Source of the DNA: Klebsormidium nitens
Taxonomy: Eukaryota > Streptophyta > Klebsormidiophyceae > Klebsormidiales > Klebsormidiaceae
Length of the DNA stretch: 64,000 nucleotides
Assembly: GCA_000708835.1 (NCBI GenBank)
Contig: DF237211.1
Location: 1 to 64,000, forward strand
Direction of reading: 5' to 3'
Shown one piece after another: positions 24,460-36,512 of the stretch. The translations under genes were made by a program, and so were the position numbers. How positions within the stretch are numbered: the stretch's first letter is position 1; each line of letters starts with the position of its first letter. The notes under the pieces were generated by a model. The model made no database searches and was not told where the DNA came from. It saw only the letters and a list, made by a program, of their open reading frames with translations.

Positions 24460-26258
24460 ATGGCGGAGATGCATTCCAATGACTGGCACTCCTGCTCCAA
24501 GCTGCTCTCGGTCATGGTGTGCGTGCTCCTTGTCCACCTTATCATCCAGACCAACGGGCCTGGAAGACCCCAGGCGCATCTAGTCACCAAGGGGCAGCCT
24601 CACAAACCTCCCCCAATTTGTGATGTGAGTTACATCTCAGGGACTGTGAACGCTCTGAACAGCACCAGCACTCCGCTTGAGCTGTACCACACTGCAAAGA
24701 GGTGGTTGAGGCCCTGGAGCAGGTGAGCTCTCTGTTACACCTCTGTGTTGCAGCCATGCCCCGTTGCAGCTCTGTTTGCCCTGCTTTGATCTAGGACGAT
24801 TGGCTTTGTCATTGGAAGCCAAGGCTGCGTAAATTGCAAAAGTAGTACTCTGTGTGGTGGTGGACATGCGTTGTCTGCACTGCTACGTGTCAGCGGTATC
24901 TGAATTGTGTGAGGATACTCAGGTTTAAAAGCAGTAATGCCCTCCTGAGGGGTGACTGGAATGGGCCGTCTTTTGAGTTGTTTTGAGGTTTGAAGGTTGA
25001 AGCACTTGCGCTTCTTGCTGCATTTGTTGCTGTTGTATCAAGAATCATGTCAAGCCACTCGAAGGTCCTTCCAGTTGGTCTCTTGGGGGATTGCCAATAA
25101 GGAAACACTAGCTTGCATTCCACGGAGAAGTCGATTGCAAGGATGCCCCTCATTTGATTGTTGAGAGTTTCTTCCTTTTTCCACAGGCACCGGCATGGCT
25201 CTTTCGGAATCACAACAGAGCAGGTAGAGAGGCTTTTTGAGACAATCAACAAAACCGATGTAGGTGCTGTCCGTTTTGTGGTCCGAAATGGCCGACCGAA
25301 AGCACTTCCTGTCCGCTTCCCTCGAAGCATTCACTATCAGTCTCGAGTCAGCTTTTGGCAGAGCCTCCTAGAGCGTTTAGCTTGGCGCTTTGGCTTGCCG
25401 GAAAACCTGGACGCTGTATTCTGGACGGAGGATCAGCCTCAAATTGCTGCTGGTATAAATACGGTCTCCCTGGCGCCTTTATTTGTCTCTGCAACCTTAC
25501 CAGGTTTCTTCGATGTACCCATCCCAACCACAGAGTATTACTCTAAGCTAGCAAAAATGGATCTACATGAGGTAGTGGCAAAGAAGAGGTGGGAGGAACG
25601 CCAAGCAAGGGCAATTTGGAGGGGTTCTCCAACTGGAGGTTGGTTTGCATCATACAACTGGTTTACTTACCCTCGATCAAAGCTGGTAAATGTTAGTTTA
25701 CACAACCCTGAGATCATCGATGCAAAGTTTCTCCCTTGCGCGTGGGGCCAGTGTGCGGACGACGTATGGCCCTTGATTCAAGAAGCATTTCCGGAACACA
25801 CAGATGATACGCACTTTACAATGGAAGATTACGTTCAATACAAGTTCGTGATTTCGATCGATGGCAATGCGTGGAGTAGCCGCTTTGTTGACCTACTACG
25901 TACAGGCTGCGTTATCTTCAAGGTAGCATCCCCTTATCTTGAGTACTTTGATAGCTTCCTCATTCCTTATAGGCATTACATCCCCGTCGCAACGGACTCT
26001 TCCGATTTGTTAGACAAAGTTCGTTGGGCCATAGATCATGATGAGGAGATGAAGGCAATCAGTATTGCAGTGCAAGAGGTTTTTTATCGGTCTATCGGGA
26101 ATGGGGTTTGGGAAGAGTACGCTTCGTTGATGTTGGAAGAGTATTCCAAATTGCTTCCACCCGAACCTTCGAACTACATCCTAGAGAAGTACAGTGAGAG
26201 ATTCAGATATGATACAGAATTTTCCGAGCATCTGCGTAGGCTTTGGGAGCACGAATAG
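24460..26258 (+). CDS. GT90 (CAP10/KDELC-type) glycosyltransferase, 444 aa
   Basis: Two exons, 24460-24722 and 25187-26258 (1335 nt, phase 2). The start ATG has a good context (TCCATGG). Residues 12-30 form one hydrophobic stretch after a short polar N-terminus, a type II signal anchor placing the catalytic part in the Golgi or ER lumen. The lumenal part carries the GT90 signature: FWTEDQPQ, the basic RAIWRGSPTGG block, and the DGNAWSSRF segment followed by a hydrophobic strand, HYIPV and WAIDHDEE. This family includes protein O-glucosyl/xylosyltransferases and fungal capsule xylosyltransferases, so the donor sugar and acceptor are not known here. The 1.07-kb second exon is uninterrupted, unlike most neighbours. 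The C-terminus has no KDEL-type signal. Confidence 0.9.
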
Positions 26259-27324
26259 AAGATGGTTCAAAGCAGATATTGAGTATCAGTTACAGGCTCC
26301 TCGGAATTTTGACTATTTACTTGCCGTGTATCATGAACAAGAGGACTCTAACGGGAAGAGCTTTCAAATCCGACTGGTGCAACGCAGCCATGTGGACTCT
26401 CGATTGATTCAAGTTCGTGGCGAATTCAAATGTATAGGACACTGCAGGTCTGGCAGGTGGTCCAATTTGGAAGTTGCCCGAGAAACGTCCGGCGCGCAGC
26501 CCAATTGGATTTTCATTACAGAAATACTGGACGGCACTCGGACACGTCATGGCGCACAGTGACCGTTGTGCACAGATCATCATTAGTGCGAGCTTGCAAC
26601 TGCATATGATCGCGAATTCGAATGCAACGAATGCCTAGTCTGTACGTTCCTGCGCATGGTCAATGCTTTGAACAGACGGTGACCGTCCCTATAGGGGCCA
26701 CCATGCATTGCATGTACAAAATTATAGGTTTAAAGGCCACCGCCCACGAATGTGCGGTGCACATGCAGGAGCTTCTATATATACCATTCTGCGCACATGT
26801 CCCCTCGGATCTATGAGTGCATCACAAGATAATGGTTACACAAAGTTCGACTAGCTCATGAGTTCTATATAACGCGGCCGGTAAGGGCCTGCAATTAGTA
26901 TATCGGGCATGCATCACATGAGGGATCTGCAGGGGCCGCGGCTTGCAAGCCCAGATCCCGATCATTGATTTTATAGAAATGCGGGTGACGATTCCCAGTC
27001 GGCGACCGCGGTCAATGGTCGTCGAGCTAGTTGGAGTTACAGAGATCGTCTTAGTACATAAGCCATGTTGGACACCATTTGATGTTGCATGCAGGAGGCG
27101 TCAGCCTGTCGAATATGTAATCTGCTGATCCAACTGACCCGATGGATCATGCAATATGTAGCATACTCCAAGTTGCAATGGCTCCGATATGATGATCATT
27201 GTTCATTGCTTGCATCGACAGCAATTGTAACAGGGTTATCGCCGAACCATTGGAGGCATAGAATGATGGCTGTCGAAGTAAAGCCGCGTGACTAGATCAG
27301 ACAAGTAATGGCATACCGTACCTG
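26259..27324. other. Intergenic region between convergent genes
   Basis: About 1.07 kb between the GT90 stop (+) and the small acidic protein stop (-). Short unsupported open frames only. No RNA gene or repeat recognised. Confidence 0.5.
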
Positions 27325-28653
27325 CTAATCTGATTCCTCGTCGTTCTCAGAGTCTTCAAAATTCTCCGCCTCAAGTGCCTCCTTCAATTTCTTTTCAAGT
27401 TCACTGTCAGAACCGGTATCTTCTTGAACTATCGGGCGCTCATTGTCCAAAACCGTGCCCCAAGCAGCCGCTTGCCGCTCGTCGGGTCTCGAGACGGTAT
27501 CTATGTGTGCTTCCTGTAACACCCAACGCGGAGAGATATATTTGTTCATTTGCTGGGTAAGTCGCTTGTATGGAGCGAGAAGTTCGGAAAGAGTGCCTGA
27601 AACTTACTTGATACAAGGCTTTAAGAAGCACTGAAGGCTCCGAACATACACTCGAGGAGAAGCGAGAGACAGCAGAGAATGGCCCCCAGATTGTACCCAG
27701 ACTCACGTGCAATGGGGAGAGTGGTCGAGGAAGAGGGGCCAGATCCTCATCACCAGCGATTTGCTGATCTTGCATATTCCAAGAAGCAGACTGGAGGATC
27801 AATTGTTCCTCGAGCTGCACGGAAAGATGGACAGGGAACCTCAGAAAAGCAAAATACCCAAATATAAAGTAATGTGCTAAAGTTAAATCAGACAACTACT
27901 TTCAAAGACCCTCAAAAGGGTGCTTTGTACGACTCCTCCCTTTTGAGTGGGCGTCCGGCACGTCATGCGTGCTCACCAACGGCATCAAAGATCTAGCGGT
28001 CAAACCTTTGGATGGCTTATGAGGGACTGCCAGACAATGAAAATTAAACAATGAAGTTCATGTCCTGTGCCCACCAAGGTCGCGACGAGCGTTATACAGT
28101 GTTGAGAGGTGTAAAGTGGCACTTACACCAATATAATCGATTGAGTATTGATGCGGAGCAATGATGCATGACAGATGTGCTGTTGCAATCTGAACATACA
28201 TTGAACCTGTCCTTTGAGTCAGCCAGCGAGTGACATACTTGCCTTCAGCCTTTCCAGCTGTTTCTCCACCTTGCTCTGCATCTGCTGCAGGGTGTCAGCT
28301 TCAGCTTCAAGCAGTCTGCAGGCAAAAGAAGCGCAAAGTCAACGAGGATTGCAAAGAGATAGAGAGTGGAAGCTGATGAAGATCAGCGATGGTTTCGAGA
28401 AACGCATGACGTTTCAAGGTCCTCAGAATTGGTTTGAATCAAGTGGTGCGACGGTGCAGGCAGCTGAATGACTGGCTTCTGATGAAAATTTGATGCTCCA
28501 CACCATACACAATCGGAAAAGGAGAAAGCATAAGAAGACGGGGGAACTGATGAACATACAGCTCTAGAAGAGGAACATGACATGGACCAAAAAGTATGCT
28601 ACATTCCACTCTTATACTCACTTCGAAACCTCCTGGGGGCTGAGGCTTTCCAT
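27325..28653 (-). CDS. Small acidic coiled-coil protein, 156 aa, unknown family
   Basis: Proposed exons 28622-28653, 28243-28315, 27707-27814, 27608-27637 and 27325-27552 (471 nt, phases agree). I do not recognise the family. The start ATG is preceded in frame by a TGA, which fixes it unless another 5' exon exists. Residues 11-45 form a clear coiled coil (LLEAEADTLQQMQSKVEKQL). A Pro-rich linker follows, then a short conserved-looking block (LLKALYQQMNKYISPRW), and the last 25 residues are almost all Asp, Glu, Ser and Lys with CK2-like SDSE. No membrane segment or signal is seen. It could be a small subunit of a nuclear or cytoskeletal complex, but that is a guess. The 30-nt exon and the GC donor after exon 2 are the weakest points. 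Divergent from SMU1, with about 0.7 kb between starts. Confidence 0.55.
27815..28242 (-). other. Probable GC-AG intron in small acidic protein gene
   Basis: The exon ends AAG and the intron begins GCAAGT, the consensus form of a GC donor. This joins QLERLK to LEEQL in phase 0. The only nearby GT (GTATGT, four bases downstream) would break the frame. Confidence 0.65.
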
Positions 28654-29368
28654 GAAGTCTCCGTCCAGCAAAAGCTTTCAGTATGGGGGCACTGGCCGTC
28701 CAGTGGACAGAACGACGCCCAACACCAATAGGGACATCCCCAGGAGTTACCCAGCGCTAGTAGGCAGGTCTGATCGTGGATCCATCCTATTATGAAAGTA
28801 ATCCAACATTCACTTTACCAACTCCAAGCGGGCGCCAAGCGGCGGCCCATGGGTACCACCACCGCACCATCGAGGCCGACACGCATTGAAATAGTCTGCA
28901 GATTGCAAGGAGTCCCAGCCACAGCAATTCAAGGGCACCCTCTGCCTCCCTTTCGGTGTCTCCTCTGATGTTTGCCCATTGTCTTGTAGCACTGCCGTGC
29001 TGCCACTGGTGAGGCTGAAGCAAAGTCATCTTGTCTGACTAACCTTTTGATCATAGATGTTTAATATATTCGACAGTGGTCAAGGATATTCCCTCCGGAT
29101 TATCTCGGTTATACCGTACCGGTACTTTGCCGGCGGCGTTGATGCGTGTCGGGCGGTGGTAAACGTTGGACACTCATGCAAATAACCGGGAGTTTACTCG
29201 TCATACGAATTGCTTGCTGCTGATAGGAGGGTGCGAGACATAGTCCGGGGGACCGGGTCCAGCATTGAATTCCACCATATCGTTCGCTGAACTCTAGCTC
29301 ACAGTTGAAGCTTTCAAGAGAAGCTGCACAGGAAAAGCCGTCCACAAAAGCTGTCCGGCGGCACAAAA
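28654..29368. other. Divergent promoter region (small protein / SMU1)
   Basis: About 0.7 kb between two start codons pointing away from each other. Contains GTACCGGTAC at 29116-29125 and a GC-rich stretch just before the SMU1 ATG. No gene is supported within. Confidence 0.55.
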
Positions 29369-32300
29369 ATGGCGCTGGAGATCGAGGCCCGCGACGTCAT
29401 CAAGATCGTGCTACAATTCTGCAAGGAGAACTCGCTGACGCAGACCTTCCAGACGCTGCAGCAGGAGTGCCAGGTGTCGCTCAACACGGTGGACAGCACC
29501 GAAACGTTTGTGGGGGACATTGAGGCGGGGCGCTGGGATGCAGTGCTCCCGCAGGTGGCGCAGCTGAAGCTGCCCAAGAAGAAGCTGGAGGATCTATACG
29601 AGCAGATTGTGCTGGTGAGGGCCGTGGGAATAAGGACTAGGTTGAGGAGACTTTGAAATTGCGGGGGTGGTGGGGCTGATGAAATGAATTCTGTGTCATG
29701 GAATGGGAGTTTGTTTTGTGCTGGTGCAACGATTCCGGATTCATTGCAGGAAAGGAGGAGAAATCGAGCTCTCGTGCCGGTAATAGCATGCTTTGGGAAT
29801 CTGGAAATCAGAGAGCGGGGGGCATGCCCAAGCGATTCGCTTTGTGTCAGTTTCTGTTCAACGGCTGAACAGGAAGGAATCGAAGGACGTAAGGAAGTCC
29901 AAAGGACAACAACAGTTTACAACAACACTTTACATCCTTTCTGGGTGTGCAATGTGGGCCAAAAAAAAAGTCCCAAGCTATGCGTAGCACCCGGCAGAAG
30001 CCAAGATATTGGTCTCTCATAATACTTTTTGACTGCACCAACAAAAACTTCTGTTTAAACACGCGTCCATCCAAGCTGCACACGAGCTGCTTCTCGAATC
30101 GTACGGCTTCTCAGGTTTCCTTTTGGGAACAATCATTGGTATCCCCAGGTGTCCAATGCAACCACACCATACCCTGCATGGGGTCGCTTCACACTGACGC
30201 ATTACTTTCATATTGTCATTGTTTCCAGCTTTTCACTTTGGGCCCGTTCCTACGAAACTGCTTCATTCTAGTTTTGTTAACCCAGCCGCTCAATCACCCC
30301 CGCGCCCAGTGTTACTCCCCCGGCTCCCCCGGTCCTCTTGTCAAGTTGCCCGGTCTTACAATCTGCTGCGACAGACTTTTGCCCGTTCTCCTCTGCCATT
30401 TCCTCCGCTCTTCTTTCGGATTCCAGTGGCAACTGCCCCAACCTACGTCAATCCTTGAGATATCAAGCTGGACAGTGCGCAAGCCATTTTTCTCACTGAC
30501 CATCTTTCCGCGATCCCCTTTATTGAGAAATTTCACCCCCACTCAATCCCCCTTGCAGGAAATGATTGAGCTCCGCGAGTTGGACACGGCGAAGGCCATC
30601 CTGCGGCAGACGCAGGCGATGAGCGCAATGAAGTTGGAGGACCCCGAGCGCTACTCGCGCATGGAGCACCTGCTCGTGCGAACCTACTTCGACCCCAAAG
30701 AGGTTTACCAGGTGAGACAGACGCCTTTACTCTTAGCGATGAGTCATCTTACTTCCTTCTTCTTTGAGGCAGGGCAGCCGTCTCTTTGATACGAGACACC
30801 AGGTGTTTTGGACAGTCCACCTCTCGAAACGGGGTCCCCGCTCAAGAGGTGCTTGAAGGTTAGACCCCTTCTGGTAAACTCCATCCCGTGATTCCCTTAG
30901 TGCAAATAGGATGCAACACAGATTACCCTTTGTGCTGTGAGGTCTGGCTGGATTTTGTAAAAACGCGAGTGTTCCTTACACCTGCAGGACTCGTCCAAGG
31001 AGAAGCGGCGCGCGGCAATTGCACAGGCCCTGCTCACGGAGGTCACAGTGGTGCCCCCCAGCCGGCTGATGGCGCTTATCGGGCAGAGCCTCAAGTGGCA
31101 ACAACACCAGGTGAAAGCAAGGCCTTCGTGTCATTCGGAGTCTTTCCAGGGGTGTCTATCGTCCCCCTCCTTATAAGCCGGGTTACGAGGCATGCACTCA
31201 AGAAGTTGCAAAGCGAATCAAGGCATTTTCGTCTTGACATTGAAGACTGGCATGAGCAGTGGCAGAATCGGAAGACCGGACACGCCCTCAACTTGAAACG
31301 ATGGACGGCGGATGGCTGGCCCAACACTACAGAGGAAATTTGCATGGAAGACGGCTTCGAGTGGCTGACGCATAAGTGGTACCCGTTCCCGGTTTGAAAG
31401 AAGCAGGAGGAAGCTCCAGGGTACTTACTTCCTATCCTGCATATTCTGAGGGGCATGCCACTTCTTCCGTTTCTGGCCCCGAGCTTTGAGCTGCCAAGTC
31501 TTGGAGCGGCATTGTAAGTATCTCTGAACTAGGTCCTTTTGGTGCTGAGCGAAGTCGTGTTCCACCCTCACGGCTCGCCCAGATGTAAAGTAGTTCGACA
31601 ATCGAAGACATGACATTGCGTAACCCCTTGGTAATCACATGCGCGGGGCTTCCGTTCAGCTCGAGCACTTCTGCACCGCTGCTCCGCAAATTGTCGTCCC
31701 CTCCTCCCCTCAAAACCAATACGCAAGTTCCCCCCCCGGGCGACTCTCTTTTTTATGGCTCACGTAGCTCCCCCCCCCCGCGTTTCTGCAGGGCCTGCTC
31801 CCCCCAGGCAGCCAGTTCGACCTGTTCCGGGGGGCTGCCCCGATCAAGGCGGACGAGGAGGAGCGGTACCCGACGGCGCTGCTGCACGCCATCAAGTTCG
31901 GCAAGAAGAGCCACCCCGAGTGCGCGCGCTTTTCGCTCGACGGCCAGTTCCTCGTCTCCTCCTCCGTCGACGGCTTCATTGAGGTCAGCACTCGCCGGTT
32001 CCATTTGTCGAGCTGAGGCGGTCAGTCGATCTCTTGCGGGCACGTTGAATAGTAACAACTTCTTTGTTCGTCGAAGGTCTGTTCGTCGAAGGTCTTTTCT
32101 TTGCAACTGTTTTGACACGGGGGACGATTGAAAGTTGATCTCCTCGGATCGTCTGGCAACTCGAGAAGCGCGAGATCCGATACGCCCTGGCGAAGAGATA
32201 AATTGCCCGTGCATGCCTGAACCTTGAGTGCCAAGCCCTCGCCTCTATCTCCGTCCCTTTCCTTTTCCATCCCCCTCTTGGCTGCCTTTTACTGCCTCTC

Positions 32301-35300
32301 ACACTTCACTATTTTCCAAAGAAGACCGCTCCAGCCCGGTCGCTTCGTCCTCTGCAGGTGTGGGACTATTTGAGCGGCAAGCTGAAGAAGGACCTGCAGT
32401 ACCAGGCAGAGGACGCGTTCATGATGCACGACGACGCGGTGCTGTCGCTCGACATCAGCCGCGACTCCGAGATCGTCGCGTCGGGGTCGCAGGACGGCAA
32501 GATCAAGGTCTGGCGCCTGCGCACCGGGCAGTGCCTGCGGCGATTCGAACGGGCGCACTCGCAGGTGAGAAGGATGACTCAGATATTAGCTTTGAAGGAG
32601 TGCTATCAGAGTACAGGAGTGCTTGTCAAATGCAGAAAGGACGTTACGAACGAGGTACTGGGGCGGGCCCCGTTTATTCCGTGCCCGCTTTTCCGAGGTT
32701 GGTCTTGTTGCTGGCCTCTTACACGGAACCAGGAGTGAAGGCCGCATGGGACGTGAGTCGCAAGGTGCAGGCTGATGAGACGTCCCCTTTGGTGCTTATC
32801 AAAAGCAGCGGTCGCTTCTTCACCCGAAGAAGAGAATCCGTCTCTAATACGGGTCTCCTGGGCACGCAACGAAAACCTTTCGAGGTCTTGAAGTTGAAGG
32901 TCTTTTCTTTCAAAGCGGGGGGAGACGTTTCTATGTCCGCTCATTAGGTAGGGTCAAAAGGACTCGGTTTTGGAGTCGGCTGTTGTTAGAACGGGTGACT
33001 TGGCGAGGTTTACGTCCGAAACCCCTGGTCTTGGCGTCGTCCGACCAATCAACGTTCGAGAAGGCCCTACAGTACTTCAACCGTTGCCACGTCATTATGT
33101 CACCAGCATCACCCGTCTCGGTCCGCGAATTGGCTTGTTCTATTTGACCCCTACCTTGTGGCTGGTCTTTGTGACGAGCCGTTCCCTCGTTATGCAGCGC
33201 CAGTCAGCTGCGTGGCCAAGAGTGTACTGACCCGTCCTCTCCTCCCCGGGCATGATCAGCTCGGCGTGCAGAAGCAGACGGCGAAAGTTCCTCGGACGTC
33301 CTCTGAAATCTCATTCCCCCCCGGGCGTAACAAGCCTGGCGAGGAGAAAAAAAGGGGCGAATTTCTTGACGTTATTATATATTTGTATTTTCCCCAGGGC
33401 GTGACGAGCCTGGCCTTCTCGCGGGACGGCAGCCAGCTGCTGAGCTCGAGCTTCGACGCGACCGCGCGCGTGCACGGGCTCAAGTCGGGCAAGATGCTCA
33501 AGGAGTTTCGCGGCCACACTAGTTACGTCAACCACGCCGTCTTCAGCGCGGACGGGGCCAAGGTCGTCACGGCCTCCAGCGACGGGACCGTCAAGGTGAG
33601 CGGGCCGTCTGAGGAAGAAGAAAGACCCACCTGTTTTTGAACAGGGTATGCATCTTGGTTAGTATGGATCTTGGTTGGTTTCGATGTTGGTAGAATTGTT
33701 GGTCGAGGTGACAAAGCGCTCCCGATGACGCTTCAAGTTCCGAAATGCTTCACTTGCTTCATGAAGGATTTATCAAACTCTGGGTCAGTCGGATGCAGAG
33801 TCTTTGAAACAACCGGCTCGCATCAGTATGTTGATGGCACACTGCACCCACCTTGCTGCACTGCACTTGACTCGAAGCGGATCAGAGCAGATCATAATCC
33901 ACAAGCCCCGTGACCCTTTCAGGTGTGGGACTTCAAAACGGCCGACTGCATCACCACCTTTAGACCGCCCGCCCCCGCTCGGGTAAGTACCAGCCAGCGC
34001 AGTAATGATGGCTCTTTGCACATATTGACGTACTCTTCTGGAGGTTGTTCCTTGCAAAAGCCGTTGCTTGGCCGCGCACCACGCACCGTCTCGCTCCTTG
34101 CGGGAGAAGACATCAGCTGAGAGTGTATGGGGACTCACTCTGGACGCCGTGTGGAGTTTGGTATTCTTTTTCTGGGAAGCAGTACTCTCTGCTGGTTGAA
34201 AAAGATGTAGCTCGAGGCAATTCCTTTACTGTACATCACTTCCTCGAAAATCGTGCCAACCGCGTTGGTCTTGCAAGTACATATGATCGCAGCTTGCTGG
34301 AAGCGGAAAGCCCTCACAGAAAGGTACGTCAGAAAGGAATACCGACGCCACGTCGGCGCGCGTGCAGGGTGGGGAGGTGGCGGTCAACTCGGTGCACGTG
34401 TTCCCGAAGAACCCGGAGCAACTAGTGGTGTGCAGCAAAACGTCGAGCGTCTACATCATGACGCTGCAGGGGCAGGTGCGGGCGCCACGTCAGCACGCTT
34501 GCTTCTCTGTCCTTGATTCCGTTCCTTCCTTTTGACATCGCTTTTCAACGGCCTGTGCGTTTCAAAGCTTCGTGTCTTTTTTGAGAGTGTTGGCATGGAA
34601 CGAAGGGGACTGCTTCGTCCTCGCTTTTCCAAGGGCCTCCCTTGAGGTTGCTTTGAAAGACCGCTCGCGTCATCACAAGCTGGAACAGGTTGGAGCGGGT
34701 TAGGACTAGTGTTGTTTCTGCGCCGGATACAAAAGTGCAGCCGCGAAAACCGATTTGATGACGATAAAGGTAGACAATCGGCTCAAAGGAGATTGTCTGG
34801 TACGTCAAGAGTAAAACGATACTTACCCGATCCGCATCACAGGTCGTACGGAGTTTTGCGTCGGGTAAAAAGGAAGGAGGGGACTTCGTGGCGGCGTGCG
34901 TGTCGCCCAAGGGGGACTGGATCTACTGCGTGGGAGAGGACAAGTGAGTGACTCGCGGGCAATGCTTGGCGACTCATCAGAAACTTTTTGAAGGCCTTCT
35001 TGCGATGTTCAAGTCGCACAATTCATTGCCGCCCGCTGCATTCATCGACTTGCCCACTTCGGACGTTTCTATATCATATCTTTTTAGTGCTTGGTCTTTC
35101 TTGTGAAAGTCGAGGTGTCCTTGCTCCAATACTAAGGGGGAGCTGACAAAAGTTTCGTCGGTCTGATGTGCAGCACAATGTATTGCTTTAGCACGCAAAC
35201 GAACAAGCTGGAGCATCTACTAAGGGTAAGTTATCTACTTCCTTATTGGTGCAAGGCTTCCTGCTTGCCAGTGCGGAGAAACAATTGTGGGGAATGTAGC

Positions 35301-35567
35301 TTGGTATCGCACATTGCAAGCGTATGCTTGAGCTTGCCTTAGCATCCGTTCAGAGTTTCTGATTGGCTCCAAGTGCGAATAGTTGTGCACCGCTTGGCTT
35401 GTAGAGAGAGCCGCAGGTTTTACTCAAGTGCTCAACTCCCCATGTTGACCACCTTTGTTGTTCTGCAGGCGCACGATAAAGACGTCCTCGGCTTGACTCA
35501 CCATCCTCACCGAAATCTTGTAGCCACGATAAGTGAAGACAGTACATTGAAACTATGGAAGCCATGA
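29369..35567 (+). CDS. SMU1: SMU1, WD40 splicing factor, 512 aa
   Basis: Eleven exons: 29369-29614, 30559-30711, 30988-31110, 31792-31983, 32358-32564, 33398-33595, 33923-33982, 34368-34475, 34843-34943, 35174-35225, 35469-35567 (1539 nt). Human SMU1 has 513 residues, so the model is almost exactly full length. SMU1 is a spliceosomal B-complex protein that works with RED/IK in activating the spliceosome and choosing splice sites, in the nucleus. The N-terminus is a LisH motif (about 6-38, [15 protein letters not shown]) followed by a CTLH region ending [12 protein letters not shown]. The linker keeps the [17 protein letters not shown] helix. WD40 repeats run from about 200 to the end, each with GH-type loops and WD/VW ends (VWDYLSG, VWRLRTG, VWDFKTA, LKLWKP). 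The start ATG follows AAAA and begins the LisH domain. Introns 1, 4, 5 and 6 are large (0.37-0.94 kb). Confidence 0.97.
32066..32095. repeat. Exact 15-bp tandem duplication in SMU1 intron 4
   Basis: GTTCGTCGAAGGTCT occurs twice head to tail at 32066-32080 and 32081-32095. It lies well inside the intron and touches no splice signal. Confidence 0.85.
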
Positions 35568-36512
35568 TTTTTAATGCGTCTCTGTTGTGTCCGTTTGGAG
35601 TCCATTTGTCGTTATTTCAGATAGCAGCCCAACGTCACGCAAAGCTGCCGGTCCTTTGCGCAGCCACTGACCTCTTAGACGGAATGAAGCATGCATGGCC
35701 CTTTCTTGAACCTTGCACAGGGGCTCTCCTTTCATTCCCCACAAAGCTGTACCATGTAAGTGCCAGTTCCGGTGCCATGATGCGGGCCCAATTGGTGCGC
35801 CCAATTGTCCATCTACGATATGATTCGTGCCTACAAAGCAACCGTCTTGAATTTGCGCTAGCACGAGCCGCATATAGTCAACAACAGATCATTGCTATGC
35901 GCGCAATGATGGGCCGCGCAGGTCCCATTGGCAAGTAGGTCGGACCGTCAACGTCTCGTGGTAGCTGATGCGCTCGGATGCATGCTTGAAGCTATAGCTC
36001 TACTAGGTATCAGCTAAGTTCAGCATGACAAGGATCGTTTGCAAGCCCATCGCGCGTTGACGATTGCCTAGCTAGAGGGCCTGGCCGGCGCGGCCCATCA
36101 TAACCGGTATACTAATCCTCGTAAATTGCCATGGTCACTGTTTGAACCGGCAAAAGTTGTGCGCGCGCAAATCTAGCTGACCTACCATGAAGATAAGTTG
36201 CACATGTGGGTCCTTAAGGCGACCATGAGCTTTCAGGCATAGAAGCTGCACATCTGCTGCACGACTTTAGGCCGGCTGCCCGGGGGCCACCAGGTTTTAC
36301 GTCCATTTGACAACACATGCGGCCGTTGTGACCGCTGACTGTGCCTCTATGTGATCGAATCTGTGCCGGCCACGAGCCTTATTAATGCACAGGCACAACA
36401 CAATTGATCTAATGAAGTCAAACTTTATATCCGCAGCTCGCTCAATGTAATCCAAGGGTCAGGATACATACGGGCTCCTATCTGCAATCAATTTCAGTGA
36501 TGACATACTAGG
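35568..36512. other. Intergenic region between convergent genes
   Basis: Between the SMU1 stop (+) and the MLH3 stop (-). Contains ACCGGTAT at about 36103 and AT-rich sequence. A 127-codon open frame at 35555-35938 overlaps the SMU1 end and has no support. Confidence 0.5.
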
